Positions 16,446-25,357 of a DNA stretch of 64,000 nucleotides are shown piece by piece. The stretch spans positions 62,001 to 126,000 of the forward strand of contig NZ_NFHP01000004.1 of assembly GCF_002159335.1 (NCBI RefSeq), in the 5' to 3' direction. The notes beneath the pieces were generated by a model that saw only the letters and a list, made by a program, of their open reading frames with translations, ran no database searches and was not told where the DNA came from. This stretch comes from Collinsella sp. An7 (GTDB lineage Bacteria > Actinomycetota > Coriobacteriia > Coriobacteriales > Coriobacteriaceae). The stretch's first letter is position 1. Every line of letters starts with the position of its first letter. A program made the position numbers and the translations under genes.

Positions 16446-16991
16446 CTAGAGCTGGATGCTCTCGCGCACCTTGGCAACGGCTGCCTCACCCGCGATATCG
16501 CCGAGCACGGCGAGCGCAAAGGGAAGCGCCTGCCCCATGCCGGAGGCGGTGATGATGTTGCCGTCCACAACGACGGTCTTGCCGCCTGCGTAGGTGCCCG
16601 CGGGAAGGGTCTTCACAAAATCGGGGAAGCACGTGGCGCGGCGCCCGACGAGGAGCCCCAGCTCACCCAAGATGGAGGGCGCGGCGCAGATGGCGGCGAC
16701 GTGCTTGGTGGCTGCAAACTCCGTTACCAGGTCGCAGACGCGCTGGTCCTGGCGCAGGTGGGTGGTGCCGGGCAGGCCGCCGGGGAGCACCACGTAGTCG
16801 TACTCGTCAAAGTTGGCCTCGTCAAACGTGAGGTCGCAGGTGATGTCGATCTGCTGGGAGCTCACAGCGTCGCGCGTGGACATGATCGAGACGAGTGAGA
16901 CGCGCACACCGCCCCTCCGCAGCACATCGACGATCGTGAGGCACTCGATGGTCTCGAATCCATCGGCAACGAGTACGGCAACGGCAGACAT
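16446..16991 (-). CDS. DJ-1/PfpI family protein
   Basis: This 181-residue class I glutamine-amidotransferase-like protein is of the DJ-1/ThiJ/PfpI family. The nucleophile elbow VAAICAAPSILGELGLL carries the conserved cysteine. The acidic residue at the start (ADGFETIECLTIVDVLRRGG) and the VVLPGGLPGTTHLR strand match the YajL/DJ-1 subgroup. AAAGGAA precedes the ATG at 16991. Members act as chaperones, deglycases or oxidative-stress factors, and the sequence does not decide among these. maf follows in the same operon. Confidence 0.88.
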   Translation of the reverse strand: MSAVAVLVADGFETIECLTIVDVLRRGGVRVSLVSIMSTRDAVSSQQIDITCDLTFDEANFDEYDYVVLPGGLPGTTHLRQDQRVCDLVTEFAATKHVAAICAAPSILGELGLLVGRRATCFPDFVKTLPAGTYAGGKTVVVDGNIITASGMGQALPFALAVLGDIAGEAAVAKVRESIQL

Positions 16992-17119
16992 GGGCGTTCC
17001 TTTCGACGTGGGCGCGCGGCCCCGGCAAATCATCAGGCATCTTGTACCCGCTTTGCCCCCGAGCCGGCGCTTCGCAGTTAGATAAATCGTCGGCGGTTCA
17101 CGTGCTTAAGGTACGTTGA

Positions 17120-17250
17120 CACTGCGGGCGAGGGTGTTCGATCGGCTCGGGGGCGTGAGGTGTGCCGTGTTGCCCTGAAAGAGGAGGGAATAGGCCTTTG
17201 CGCCATGACTGACAATTGAGGGGGCAAGACGGTGCGCCTCACGCCCTCGA
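17120..17250 (-). repeat. REP-like family A-related element, copy 4
   Basis: On the minus strand the core CCCTCAATTGTCAGTC and TCCCTCCTCTTTCAGGGCAA matches the family A core. It is flanked by inverted arms around CTCGAGGGCGTGAGG and CACCTCACGCCCCCGAG. The first arm overlaps the last codons of the RNA methyltransferase gene. Confidence 0.5.
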
Positions 17251-18558
17251 GAGGTGCACGACGGTCTCGCAGTGGAAGGTCTGCGGGAAAAGATCGACCG
17301 GGGTTGCGCGGACGGGGGAGAAGATGCCCTGCTCGCGGAAGCGCTTGAGGTCGCGCGCAAGCGTGGCCGGATCGCACGACACGTAGGCTACGTCGCGCGC
17401 CGAGGTCTCGGCGATGAGCTCGATGGCCTCGGGCGCGAGGCCGGCGCGGGGCGGGTCGACCACGAGCACGTCGGCGTCCGCATCGGGGAACTCGCGCACC
17501 GCGTCGCCGCCGATGACGTCGACGTTGTCGAGCCCGGCACGCTCGAGATTCCGGCGCAGGTCGCGCACGGCGGGGCCGTACGACTCCACCGCCGAGACGT
17601 AGTCCGCCCGGCGCGCGAGCGGCAGGGTAAAGGTGCCCGCTCCGCAGTAGAGGTCCATGGCGAGCTCGTCAGGCCGGGGCTTGAGCGCGTCGAGCACGAG
17701 GTCGATGAGAATCTCTGCCGCGCCGGTGTTCACCTGGAAGAACGACGGCGCCGAGATGAGCATCTCCTCCTCGCCGATCTGCTCGTTCCAGCAGCTCCTC
17801 CCGGCGAGCACCTCGGTGGCGCTCACGCGGCGTGCCTTCTTCTCGCCCTTGCTCATCACGCGTACCACGCCGGCACGGTCGGATACGGCGTCGGCCAGCA
17901 CACGGGCCACCTGCGCCCGCGGGAACCCGCCCGTGGGCGTCCACAGGGCGATCTCGAGCGCGCCGGTGCGGCGGCTCGCGCGGATGCCCACGCGCTCGAG
18001 TCCGAGGTCGCGCGAGTTGCCAAGGTAGGCGAGCGCTCCGGCAACGGCCTTGACTACCTTGGGGAACTTCTTCTCAAAGAGCGGGCAACGGTCCACACGG
18101 ATGATCTGGCGGGGGTCGCGCCCGTGCATACCGAGGAACATCTTGCCGCCGGCGCCCGTGGTGGGTGCGAGCTCGATCTTGTTGCGGTAACCCCAGACGT
18201 CCTTGCTGGAGCGCAGCGGTGCAACGAGCTCCTCGACCTCCGCACGCTCAAAGCCGCCGATGCGCTCGAGCGCGCTTTTGAGGTTCTCCTCCTTGGCGGC
18301 GCGCTGCGCGGTGCGCGAGAGGCCGCCCCACGGGCAGCCGCCGCAGACGCCAACGAAGGGGCATGGCGTGTCGACGCGCTCGGGGGAGGGCTCCACGATG
18401 CGGTCGGCCACGGCGCGGACGAGCGACTTTTCCTCGCTCACAACGTGCGCCTCGACGGTGTCGCCGGCGAGTGCGCCCGCCACAAAGACCGTCTTGCCTT
18501 CCGGCGTGTGCGCCAGGCCGTCCGGTCCGTATACCATGCGTTCGATGGTGAGCTGCAT
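17239..18558 (-). CDS. RNA (uracil-C5)-methyltransferase, TrmA/RlmD family
   Basis: This 439-residue SAM-dependent methyltransferase makes 5-methyluridine in rRNA or tRNA. An N-terminal TRAM domain (about residues 1-55) is followed by the iron-sulfur cysteine cluster CPFVGVCGGCPWG. The SAM-binding motif MDLYCGAGTFTLPLA, motif IV VLVVDPPRAGL and the catalytic SCDPATLARDL near the end are all intact. QVNTGAAEILIDLVL is the usual preceding helix. The start at 18558 has an excellent AGGAGGA site and begins at the TRAM domain. Whether the target is U747, U1939 or tRNA U54 is not determined. Confidence 0.92.
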   Translation of the reverse strand: MQLTIERMVYGPDGLAHTPEGKTVFVAGALAGDTVEAHVVSEEKSLVRAVADRIVEPSPERVDTPCPFVGVCGGCPWGGLSRTAQRAAKEENLKSALERIGGFERAEVEELVAPLRSSKDVWGYRNKIELAPTTGAGGKMFLGMHGRDPRQIIRVDRCPLFEKKFPKVVKAVAGALAYLGNSRDLGLERVGIRASRRTGALEIALWTPTGGFPRAQVARVLADAVSDRAGVVRVMSKGEKKARRVSATEVLAGRSCWNEQIGEEEMLISAPSFFQVNTGAAEILIDLVLDALKPRPDELAMDLYCGAGTFTLPLARRADYVSAVESYGPAVRDLRRNLERAGLDNVDVIGGDAVREFPDADADVLVVDPPRAGLAPEAIELIAETSARDVAYVSCDPATLARDLKRFREQGIFSPVRATPVDLFPQTFHCETVVHLSRA

Positions 18559-19142
18559 CGTTCCTCCTCGTTGTCTCGGCATCTCAGTGTAGGCGATGAC
18601 CTCGGGTGCGGAGGTGGCGCGCCCGCAAGTGCGGCAAAATCGCACGGGCGGGGGCGGGTAGGAGAGGCGTGGTGCTGTGGGGGCGCGTTGATTGTGCGCT
18701 GGATATAGGTGGGCCGGGCGCTTGGGTGCCGGGTACGCTCAGCGGGGCAGGTGCGCGCCGCCGGGCGCTTGTGGGTTGGGTGCGTGAAGCGGGGTGCGTG
18801 GTGAGTGGGCGTTTGGGCCCAGGAGCGCGAGGCCGGACCTTCTGGGTGCTCGGAGCAGAAACGCCGTTCAGGTGGGCGTTGTGCATTTTGGTATTGTCGT
18901 TCACTCATCCAACCAGCGTTTTCTGGCATCAAAATGTTGTTTGGATGAGTAAACGACGTTTATTGCAAAAAAACGGCGCGCCGGTCTGCCCGACGCGCCG
19001 TGTGCGCTGAACGTGTTGCAGCACCGTTTGCTGCTCGTCCGCCACGTTATTGCTGGTCATAGTACAGCTTGCCGGGCAACGGTCGGCGCGTGAGGCGTCT
19101 GCCGAGACCTCGATTGGCGGCGGCCCGGCCGCAGGAGTCCGG
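18559..19142. other. Non-coding region between ppk and the RNA methyltransferase gene
   Basis: I see no convincing gene. Open frames here have poor composition and no motifs. The clearest structure is a 17-bp inverted repeat with one mismatch (GTCGTTCACTCATCCAA at 18896-18912, matched at 18941-18957). Confidence 0.5.
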
Positions 19143-21860
19143 CTACCGGGTCTTGGTCCCTCGGATGAGCGTCTTTACGCCGAGGCCGATGAGCGCAAGG
19201 CCCGTGCGCAGGCGTCCGGCAGGGCGCTTGGCGAGCGTTCGCTGCGTGTCCGTGGCGGGGGAGGACTCGTTGTCGCCGGCGGTTGATCCGCTGGCCACCT
19301 GTCCCGCTCCGGCGGGCTCGGGCTCGATGAGCTCGGCCGCAACCGGTGCCTGTGCCGTGCGGTCGCGCTCGGCAGAAGCTGCGGAGGCTGTGGCGGCATC
19401 GGGCGCTGCCGGCGCAGCGGGGGTTTCCGCCGTCCCCGCGCCAACCTTGGCAGCCCCGGCGCCCACCCGCGTCGCAGCGGCGATCCGCCGCTGGGCAACC
19501 TCGGCCGCCTGGGCGCGCGCCTCCGTCTCGGAGAGCGCCGTCTCGAGCGCGGCGCGGGCTGCCTCGTCGGGCGAGGGCGCCTCGGGTTCGGGCACGATCT
19601 CCGGTGCAGAGGCGGCGGCAGCGCCCGCTCCATCAGCAGCCTCGACACCCGTACCCTCAGCCTCACCGGCCCCCGTGCCCAGAATCTCCGCGCGGGCGCG
19701 CTTGGGGTGCGCGGCGCGCTCGTAGGCCTGCGCGAGCAGGAACTCCTGCGCGTTGAAGGGCTCCTCGCCCGTGCCGCGCGCCACGTGCTCCCAGGCGCCC
19801 GCAGGCGAGAGCGCGCGGGCCTTCACGTTGTCGCGCAGCTGCGCCTGCATGTAGTCCTCCACAAGCGCGCGGCAGATGGGGTCGAGCACGGGGTAGGCGA
19901 TCTCTACACGGTGCTCGGTGTTGCGGGTCATCATGTCGGCCGACGAGAGGTAGACGATGTCGTTCTCGACGCCAAACGCGTAGACGCGCGCGTGCTCCAA
20001 AAAGCGCCCCACGATCGAGCGGATGTGCACGTTCTCGGTCTTGCCCGGCACGCCCGGCAGTAGGCACGAGATGCCGCGGATGATCATGTCCACCACCACG
20101 CCCGCCTGCGACGCCTCGGCGATTTTGTCGATGATCTCGCGGTCGGTGAGGGAGTTCATCTTAAAGAAGACGCGTGCGGGCTCGCCGGCAAGGGCGCGCT
20201 CGATCTCGCGGTTGAGGCCGTTCATGATGAGCGGCTTGAGCCCCGTGGGCGCCACGCCGAGGTAGCGGTAGTCGCCGTGGAGGTTGCCGAGCGCGAGGTT
20301 GCGGAAGAACGCGTTGGCGTCCTCGCCGATGCCCGGGTGCGCCGTCATGAGCATGAAGTCGGAGTAGAGGCGCGCCGTCTTCTCGTTGAAGTTGCCCGTG
20401 CCGAGCAGCGTGATGCGCGTGATGGCCATGCCCTCGCGGTAGGTGATCTGGCAGATCTTGGAGTGCACCTTAAAGCCCTCGGCGCCGTAGATCACGGTGC
20501 AGCCGGCCTCCTCGAGCCGCTCGGCCCACTCGATGTTGTTCTGCTCGTCAAAGCGGGCGCGCAGCTCCATGAGCACGGTGACCTCTTTGCCGTTCTCGGC
20601 CGCGTCGATGAGCGCCTCGCACAGGCGGCTCTGCTTGGCCACGCGGTAGAGGGTGATCTTCATCGAGATGCAGTCGGGGTCAAAGGCGGCCTCGTGCATG
20701 AGGTCGAGCAGCGGGTTCATCGACTCATAGGGGTAGAAGAGCAGCTTGTCGCCCTCGATGACCTGCTTGCGCATCGAGCGGCCCGGCTCGATGAGCGGAT
20801 TTGCCTGCGGACGGAACGGCTGAAAGACGAGCTCCGACTTGGCGGGCTCGGGCAGGTGCCCCTCGATGCCGTAGACGTAGTCGAGGTCGAGCGGGGTGGT
20901 GTAGGTGAGAACGGCGCGCGACGCCAGGCCGAGCGACTTGCGGATGCTCTTGAGCGTCGCGGGCTCGAGCCGGCCCTCAACCTGCAGCGCCACGGGCTGC
21001 AGGCGCAGGCGCTTCTTGAGGATCTTCTTCATGTGCTGGCGGTAGTCCTCGTCCTCCTCGACGCCCTCGCCGTCGGGGTCGATGTCGGCGTTGCGCGTGA
21101 CGCGCACCACCGCGCGGTCGAGCGGCGCGTAGGAGCCAAAGCAGCTGCCCAGGCAGGTGAGGATCACGTCCTCGAGGAGGATATAGCGGTAGCTCCCCGC
21201 CTCGGAGGGGAGCGCCACCACGCGGTTCATGGAGGCGGGCACCTCGATGAGGCCGATGAGGTTCTCCTCGTCGACGCTCTCGAGCGCGCACACGAGGTAG
21301 AGTGCGCCGTTGCGGAGGTTGGGGAAGGGGTGGCGCGGGTCGATGACGAGCGGCGAGATAACGGGCGAGACGTAGCTCTGGAAGTAGCGCTCCACAAAGG
21401 TGCGCTCGGTGCCCGCGAGGTCGTCGGTCGTGAGCCGGAAGACCCCGTGCGCCTCGAGGTCGGCCTCGATGGAGGCCACCACAGCGTTCTGGCGTTTTAC
21501 AAGGGGCGGCAGCGCCTGAAAGACGCGGTCGATCTGCTCGCTCGGCGTGAGGTTGCTCTTGTTGTCGACTGGCTGGCGCTTGAGGGTGGCGAGGTCGGAG
21601 AGACCGCCGATGCGGATCATAAAGAACTCGTCGAGGTTCGACTGGAAGATCGCCGCGAACTTGAGCCGCTCGAAGAGCGGGACGGTCTCGTCAAAGGCCT
21701 CGTCGAGCACGCGGTTGTCAAAGCGCAGCCAGCTGATCTCGCGGTTTTGCGTGTAGGTAAAGTCAAAGCGCTCAGAGCGGGCGAGCTCGCCGAGCGGCGC
21801 CTTTGTCTTCTTAGCCTTGGACTTCTTCTCTTTCTGGTCCTTGTCCTGCTTCGATGTCAT
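19143..21860 (-). CDS. ppk: Polyphosphate kinase 1 with a long Ala/Glu-rich C-terminal tail
   Basis: This 905-residue PPK1 reversibly makes polyphosphate from ATP. The N-terminal domain is seen in REISWLRFDNRVLDEA and SNLDEFFMIRIGGL. The phospholipase-D-like catalytic domains include VHSKICQITYREG, with the conserved histidine expected to be phosphorylated, GTGNFNEKTARLYSDFML, and LSSADMMTRNTEHRVEIAYP. The core ends near residue 725; about 180 further residues form a low-complexity Ala/Glu/Gly tail ending in a basic stretch (RPAGRLRTGLALIGLGVKTL). Typical PPK1 proteins stop near 700. The ATG at 21860 has AAGGTGG upstream. TAGCAT at 21907-21902 is a possible -10 box. Confidence 0.93.
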   Translation of the reverse strand: MTSKQDKDQKEKKSKAKKTKAPLGELARSERFDFTYTQNREISWLRFDNRVLDEAFDETVPLFERLKFAAIFQSNLDEFFMIRIGGLSDLATLKRQPVDNKSNLTPSEQIDRVFQALPPLVKRQNAVVASIEADLEAHGVFRLTTDDLAGTERTFVERYFQSYVSPVISPLVIDPRHPFPNLRNGALYLVCALESVDEENLIGLIEVPASMNRVVALPSEAGSYRYILLEDVILTCLGSCFGSYAPLDRAVVRVTRNADIDPDGEGVEEDEDYRQHMKKILKKRLRLQPVALQVEGRLEPATLKSIRKSLGLASRAVLTYTTPLDLDYVYGIEGHLPEPAKSELVFQPFRPQANPLIEPGRSMRKQVIEGDKLLFYPYESMNPLLDLMHEAAFDPDCISMKITLYRVAKQSRLCEALIDAAENGKEVTVLMELRARFDEQNNIEWAERLEEAGCTVIYGAEGFKVHSKICQITYREGMAITRITLLGTGNFNEKTARLYSDFMLMTAHPGIGEDANAFFRNLALGNLHGDYRYLGVAPTGLKPLIMNGLNREIERALAGEPARVFFKMNSLTDREIIDKIAEASQAGVVVDMIIRGISCLLPGVPGKTENVHIRSIVGRFLEHARVYAFGVENDIVYLSSADMMTRNTEHRVEIAYPVLDPICRALVEDYMQAQLRDNVKARALSPAGAWEHVARGTGEEPFNAQEFLLAQAYERAAHPKRARAEILGTGAGEAEGTGVEAADGAGAAAASAPEIVPEPEAPSPDEAARAALETALSETEARAQAAEVAQRRIAAATRVGAGAAKVGAGTAETPAAPAAPDAATASAASAERDRTAQAPVAAELIEPEPAGAGQVASGSTAGDNESSPATDTQRTLAKRPAGRLRTGLALIGLGVKTLIRGTKTR

Positions 21861-22170
21861 GGTTCCCACCTTGATACTCTCGCGCCCGCGGGGCGCGTTC
21901 GATGCTACCCCTCTATCTTACTCATCGGCCTGCCTCGCGTGCCAAGGCTTTAGTAAGCCTTTACATTGGGGAAGGGGATTGCGCGGGTGCGTGGCTGGCG
22001 GGGAGGCATGACGGTTGGCACGCGGCCGGCGGACAAGGAAGGGGCGCTCGCCCCGGCCCTCACGTTACCGTTTGACGAACGCCCCGCCGTCTTGCGCGGG
22101 CGGCGCGCACCGCGTGGCATACTGAGGGCTTCAGCCCGCGACGGCGGGCGCGACCTCGAAAGGAACCGCA

Positions 22171-23166
22171 ATGGGCGTCAACCTCTCTGGACGGAGCTTC
22201 CTCAAGCTCCTCGATTTTTCTACGGCCGAGATCGAGTACTTGCTCGCCCTCTCCCGTAACTTCAAGGATCTCAAGCGCACGGGTACGCCGCATCGCTATC
22301 TCGAGGGCAAGAATATCGTGCTGCTCTTTCAGAAGACCTCGACGCGCACGCGCTGCGCCTTTGAGGTGGCGGGGCACGACCTCGGCATGGGCGTGACCTA
22401 CCTCGACCCGTCGGGCTCGCAGATGGGGCACAAGGAGTCGATTGCCGATACCGCGCGCGTGCTCGGGCGGATGTTTGACGGCATCGAGTTCCGCGGGTTT
22501 GCGCACGCCGACGTGGAGGAGCTCGCGGCGCAGGCCGGGGTGCCCGTGTGGAACGGCCTCACCGACCTGTGGCACCCCACGCAGATGCTCGCTGACGTGC
22601 TCACCATGCAGGAGAACTTTAACTACGACCTGCGCGGCAAGACGGTGACCTTTATGGGCGACGCCAAGAACAACGTGGCGCGCTCGCTCATGGTGGTCTG
22701 CGCCAAGCTCGGCATCAACTTCCGCGCGTGCGGCCCGGCCGAGCGCATGCCCGACGACGACGTGCTCGAGGCGTGCCGCCCCATCGCCGAGGCCAACGGC
22801 TGCACTATCACACTGACGTCCGACCCGGCGGCCGGTGCTGAGGGCGCGCACGTGCTCTACACCGACGTGTGGGTCTCGCTCGGCGAGCCCTCCGAGGTCT
22901 GGGCCGAGCGCATCGGGCTCCTTGAGCCCTACCGGGTGACGCCTGAGCTCATGGCCCTCGCGGACCCGCAGGCGATCTTTATGCACTGCCTGCCGGCCTT
23001 CCACGACACCAAGACCACGACGGGCGCGCGCATTGCCGAGGAGTTTGGCATCTCCGAGATGGAGGTCTCCGATGAGGTCTTTGAGGGGCCGCGCTCGCGG
23101 GTCTTTGACGAGGCCGAGAACCGCCTGCACACCATCAAGGCCGTGATGTACGCAACGCTGAAGTAG
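22171..23166 (+). CDS. argF: Ornithine carbamoyltransferase
   Basis: This 331-residue enzyme combines ornithine and carbamoyl phosphate to citrulline, or runs the reverse, catabolic direction. Carbamoyl-phosphate site STRTRCAFEVA, the LDPSGSQMGHKESIADTARV block, WHPTQMLADVLTM and the ornithine-site HCLPAFHD are intact. Its length and MGVNLSGRSFLKLLDFST opening fit both anabolic ArgF and catabolic ArcB; no arginine deiminase or carbamate kinase gene lies beside it, so direction is open. AAAGGAA precedes the ATG. It appears monocistronic and is followed by REP-like repeats. Confidence 0.92.
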   Translation: MGVNLSGRSFLKLLDFSTAEIEYLLALSRNFKDLKRTGTPHRYLEGKNIVLLFQKTSTRTRCAFEVAGHDLGMGVTYLDPSGSQMGHKESIADTARVLGRMFDGIEFRGFAHADVEELAAQAGVPVWNGLTDLWHPTQMLADVLTMQENFNYDLRGKTVTFMGDAKNNVARSLMVVCAKLGINFRACGPAERMPDDDVLEACRPIAEANGCTITLTSDPAAGAEGAHVLYTDVWVSLGEPSEVWAERIGLLEPYRVTPELMALADPQAIFMHCLPAFHDTKTTTGARIAEEFGISEMEVSDEVFEGPRSRVFDEAENRLHTIKAVMYATLK

Positions 23167-23239
23167 GGCGATGCAACGGGCGGGCGTGGGGTGGTGACCC
23201 TGCGGCCGTTCTGCTTTTTCTAGGGTGTCGGCTTGTGGA

Positions 23240-23314
23240 ATGGGTCAGTTGGGGACGTGTTCGTTTCGACCCATTTTGGATGGGCTGAAGCGTGTGCGTC
23301 CCCAACCGACCCAT
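23240..23314 (+). repeat. REP-like family B palindrome, copy 3, with an inverted half copy
   Basis: The unit at 23240-23273 (ATGGGTCAGTTGGGGACG to GACCCAT) is followed at 23297-23314 by CGTCCCCAACCGACCCAT. The latter is the reverse complement of the unit's first half with one change. The pair could fold as one larger stem. Confidence 0.65.
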
Positions 23315-23335
23315 CGAGTAAGTTGGCGCCTGGGG

Positions 23336-23491
23336 CTAGGGATTGCAGTTGCCGCAGGGGCGGAATCCCGCGGCGGTAACCTCCTTGCGCGCGCCGGTGA
23401 ACTCCTGCTTGTTGTGCTCGGACATCCGATTGACCGAGCCGCAGCCGGGTAGGTGAAACACGTCGGTGTTGGTGTTGAGAATATACGTCAT
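23336..23491 (-). pseudogene. Ada-like zinc-binding domain, probably a 3' gene fragment
   Basis: A 51-residue segment reads NTNTDVFHLPGCGSVNRM, then TGARKEVTAAGFRPCGNCNP and stop. This is the zinc-ribbon-like domain (C-x(n)-C-x2-C) that usually forms the C-terminal end of larger secreted or nuclease-linked proteins. The frame continues upstream with PASPEPAGSGSTQ, a linker-like stretch, and then becomes meaningless after about 23520. It therefore looks like the tail of a gene whose 5' part was deleted. The ATG at 23491 could allow a free-standing 51-residue product, but no ribosome-binding site is convincing. Confidence 0.5.
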
Positions 23492-23539
23492 CTGGGTCGA
23501 GCCGCTCCCTGCGGGCTCGGGCGATGCGGGGCTGTGGGC

Positions 23540-23761
23540 GTGAAGATCAACCGGCAGACGGGGATGTGCCCGCTGTGCACCGAGCGCTACCACCTGGAGC
23601 AGGAACGCGCCTTCAACGAGCAGCTGGAGCGAGAGCGGGCGGCGTGCGAGGAGTCCGCCGAGCTCGAGGAGGTTCGGCGCGAGCGGGACATGATGCGGCA
23701 GCGCAATTCGCGGCTGTGCAGGAAGTATGGGCTCAAGGGGAGGCGGGAGCGGAAGTGCTGA
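23540..23761 (+). CDS. Small Cys- and charge-rich protein of unknown function
   Basis: A 73-residue frame starts at GTG 23540 and contains GMCPLCTERYHLEQERAF, then a strongly charged helix rich in Glu and Arg, and ends RRERKC. The CPLC pair suggests a zinc knuckle followed by a coiled coil. No family is recognised. It begins about where the opposing Ada-like fragment loses homology, so it may itself be a fragment joined by the same deletion. Its stop is 4 bp from the HxlR stop. Confidence 0.35.
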   Translation: MKINRQTGMCPLCTERYHLEQERAFNEQLERERAACEESAELEEVRRERDMMRQRNSRLCRKYGLKGRRERKC

Positions 23762-23765
23762 CGCC

Positions 23766-24101
23766 TCAATCGCCTGGCCGGTTCCTCTCGCCCCAGACGC
23801 ACAGGAGGTCGAGGACCTCCATGAGCGACGCGCCTCGCTCCGTGAGCGAGTACTCGACGCGCGGCGGGATTTGGGGGTACTCCCTGCGCGCGACGAGCCC
23901 GTCGGCCTCGAGCTCCTTGAGGCTCCGCGAGAGCGTGCGGTCGGATACCCCGCCGAGGTAGCGGCGCATCTCGTTGAAGCGGACGGGCTGGTACTCCATG
24001 AGGCAGTAAAGGATTGACATCTTGTGCTTGCCCCGGATGAGCGAGAGCGTGTAGCTGTACCCCGTGCCCTCGAACGACGCGCCCTCTATGCCCCGCCCCA
24101 T
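23766..24101 (-). CDS. HxlR family transcriptional regulator
   Basis: This 111-residue winged-helix protein is of the HxlR/YodB type. The DNA-binding core reads LIRGKHKMSILYCLMEYQPV, then FNEMRRYLGGVSDRTLSRSLKELEADG and VEYSLTERG. No redox cysteine is placed as in YodB/HypR (the single obvious one is in the first helix). GGAGGGGG precedes the ATG at 24101. It is transcribed away from the flavin reductase gene across 155 bp, the usual arrangement in which an HxlR protein represses its neighbour, so it likely controls that gene. Confidence 0.9.
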   Translation of the reverse strand: MGRGIEGASFEGTGYSYTLSLIRGKHKMSILYCLMEYQPVRFNEMRRYLGGVSDRTLSRSLKELEADGLVARREYPQIPPRVEYSLTERGASLMEVLDLLCVWGERNRPGD

Positions 24102-24256
24102 GTCGCACCCCCTCCGTGAAGCTCCCGTCGCATGCGCTTTACCAAATGATAGCACCTGACATTAATGCCGGTACTTAACAGAATGAGGACGCAGGGAGAT
24201 ACTCGAGGCAGGATGGCGCGGCCTGGTGCGGCCGCTCGAGCAGAGGAGGAGAGGCC

Positions 24257-24817
24257 ATGAAAAAGAATCTCGGCGTGGCGGGCGAGCTGTTTCCCCAGTC
24301 GGTCTTCATCGTCGCGAGCTACGGGGAGGACGGGACGCCAAACGCCATGAACGTCGCGTGGGGCGGCGAGTGCACCCGCACGCAGGTGGCGATCAACATC
24401 GGCGACCACAAGACGACCGACAACATCCTGGCGCGCGGGGCGTTCACGGTTGCGCCCGCCGACGCGGCGCACGTCGCCGAGGCGGACTACTTCGGTATCG
24501 CCACCGGGCGCAGGGTCAACAAGGCCGAGGGGTCGGGGCTCACCTTCACGCGTTCCGAGTTCGTCGACGCGCCGGTCATCGAGGAGTTCCCCCTCACCAT
24601 GGAGTGTCGCGTGGTTTCCGTCGAGGACTGGGCCGGCGAGAAGCGCTTCGTTGGGGAGATCGTCAACACCCGCGTCGACGAGGCGGTGCTCGACGGAGAG
24701 GGGCGCGTCGACTTCTCCCGGATGCGCCCGATCGTGTACGACTCGACGCGTCGCGTCTACCGGGCCGTCGGGGAGGAGGTCGGCGGCGCCTGGAGCGCGG
24801 GGAAGGCCTTGATGTAG
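24257..24817 (+). CDS. Flavin reductase-like domain protein (flavoredoxin type)
   Basis: This 186-residue FMN-binding split-barrel protein is of the flavin-reductase-like family. FPQSVFIVASYGEDGTPNAM followed by NVAWGG is the flavin-site opening. VAINIGDHKTTDNILARGAF, DYFGIATGRRVNKAEG and LTMECRVVSVEDW are the usual later blocks. The electron donor and acceptor cannot be read. The site GAGGAGAGG precedes the ATG. Its divergent HxlR neighbour suggests induction by an electrophile or redox signal (inference). A terminator follows. Confidence 0.88.
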   Translation: MKKNLGVAGELFPQSVFIVASYGEDGTPNAMNVAWGGECTRTQVAINIGDHKTTDNILARGAFTVAPADAAHVAEADYFGIATGRRVNKAEGSGLTFTRSEFVDAPVIEEFPLTMECRVVSVEDWAGEKRFVGEIVNTRVDEAVLDGEGRVDFSRMRPIVYDSTRRVYRAVGEEVGGAWSAGKALM

Positions 24818-24849
24818 GCTCCACCCAGCAGCGGGCGGAGGGCTTGTCC

Positions 24850-24877
24850 GGGCGCCCGGAGGGGCGCCCCTCTTTGT
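24850..24877 (+). terminator. Terminator after the flavin reductase gene
   Basis: The stem GGGCGCCC/GGGCGCCC with a GGAG loop is followed by CTCTTTG. It marks the end of the core region just before phage-derived sequence. Confidence 0.75.
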
Positions 24878-24885
24878 GACGCGCC
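24872..24885 (+). repeat. CTTTGTGACRCGCC motif, copy 1 (before terS)
   Basis: CTTTGTGACGCGCC lies 51 bp before the small terminase start. Similar strings precede the portal (27769-27781, CTTTGTGACGGGC) and scaffold (37737-37750, CTTTGTGACACGCC). It may be a phage regulatory element or part of a terminator. Confidence 0.5.
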
Positions 24886-24935
24886 ACGAGAATCCACCGT
24901 GAGGGAATCTATCGACCTTTCACGGGGGTGATTGC

Positions 24936-25357
24936 ATGGCGAGGCGGGCGAAGCTGACGCAGGAGATGGTCGACGAGGCGATCCGCCTCAAGGCGGACGG
25001 CCTTTCCAACGGCGACATCGTCTGCGCCCTGGGGATCCACGAGTCCACGTTCTACCGCTGGATCGGCGACCCCAAGAACAGGCTGCAGCGCGCGTTAAGC
25101 GAGGGCTAAAAAAGGAGGAGAGCGCGTTCAAGCGGACGCTGCTCACGACCATCCGCTCGGCGGCGCTGGCGAGAAACCAGTACTGGACGGCCGCCGCGTG
25201 GCTGCTGGAGCGCAAGTACCCGGACGAGTTCGGCAAGGCGGATCGCCAGCGCGATGACACCAACGCCGACGCCACGCCGAAGATCGTGCTCGGCGTGGTG
25301 GCGCAGCCGGTGCAGGAGACGCTGCCCGGCCTCGACGGGGGCGGCGCCGATGGTTGA
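24936..25357 (+). pseudogene. Phage terminase small subunit, frameshifted
   Basis: The first half reads MARRAKLTQEMVDEAIRLKA, then GIHESTFYRWIGDPKNRLQ and ends ALSEG-stop at about 25109, a helix-turn-helix DNA-recognition domain. The second half, LKKEESAFKRTLLTT then WTAAAWLLERKYPDEFGK, continues one frame back and ends at 25357. Adding one G to the GAGGG run just before CTAAAAAAG would restore a single protein of about 140 residues. So it is a frameshift by loss of one G, or a sequencing error. An intact subunit would bind phage DNA and hand it to the large terminase, which overlaps the end by 8 bp. Confidence 0.75.

Noticed and set aside
18606-19010. A 134-codon open frame on the plus strand upstream of ppk
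   Set aside because: Its composition is that of GC-rich non-coding DNA, no motif is readable and it runs through an inverted repeat.
25100-25116. Programmed -1 frameshift as the explanation for the split terminase small subunit
   Set aside because: The A-run lies after the zero-frame stop, so the slippery site is in the wrong place; a lost G is simpler.
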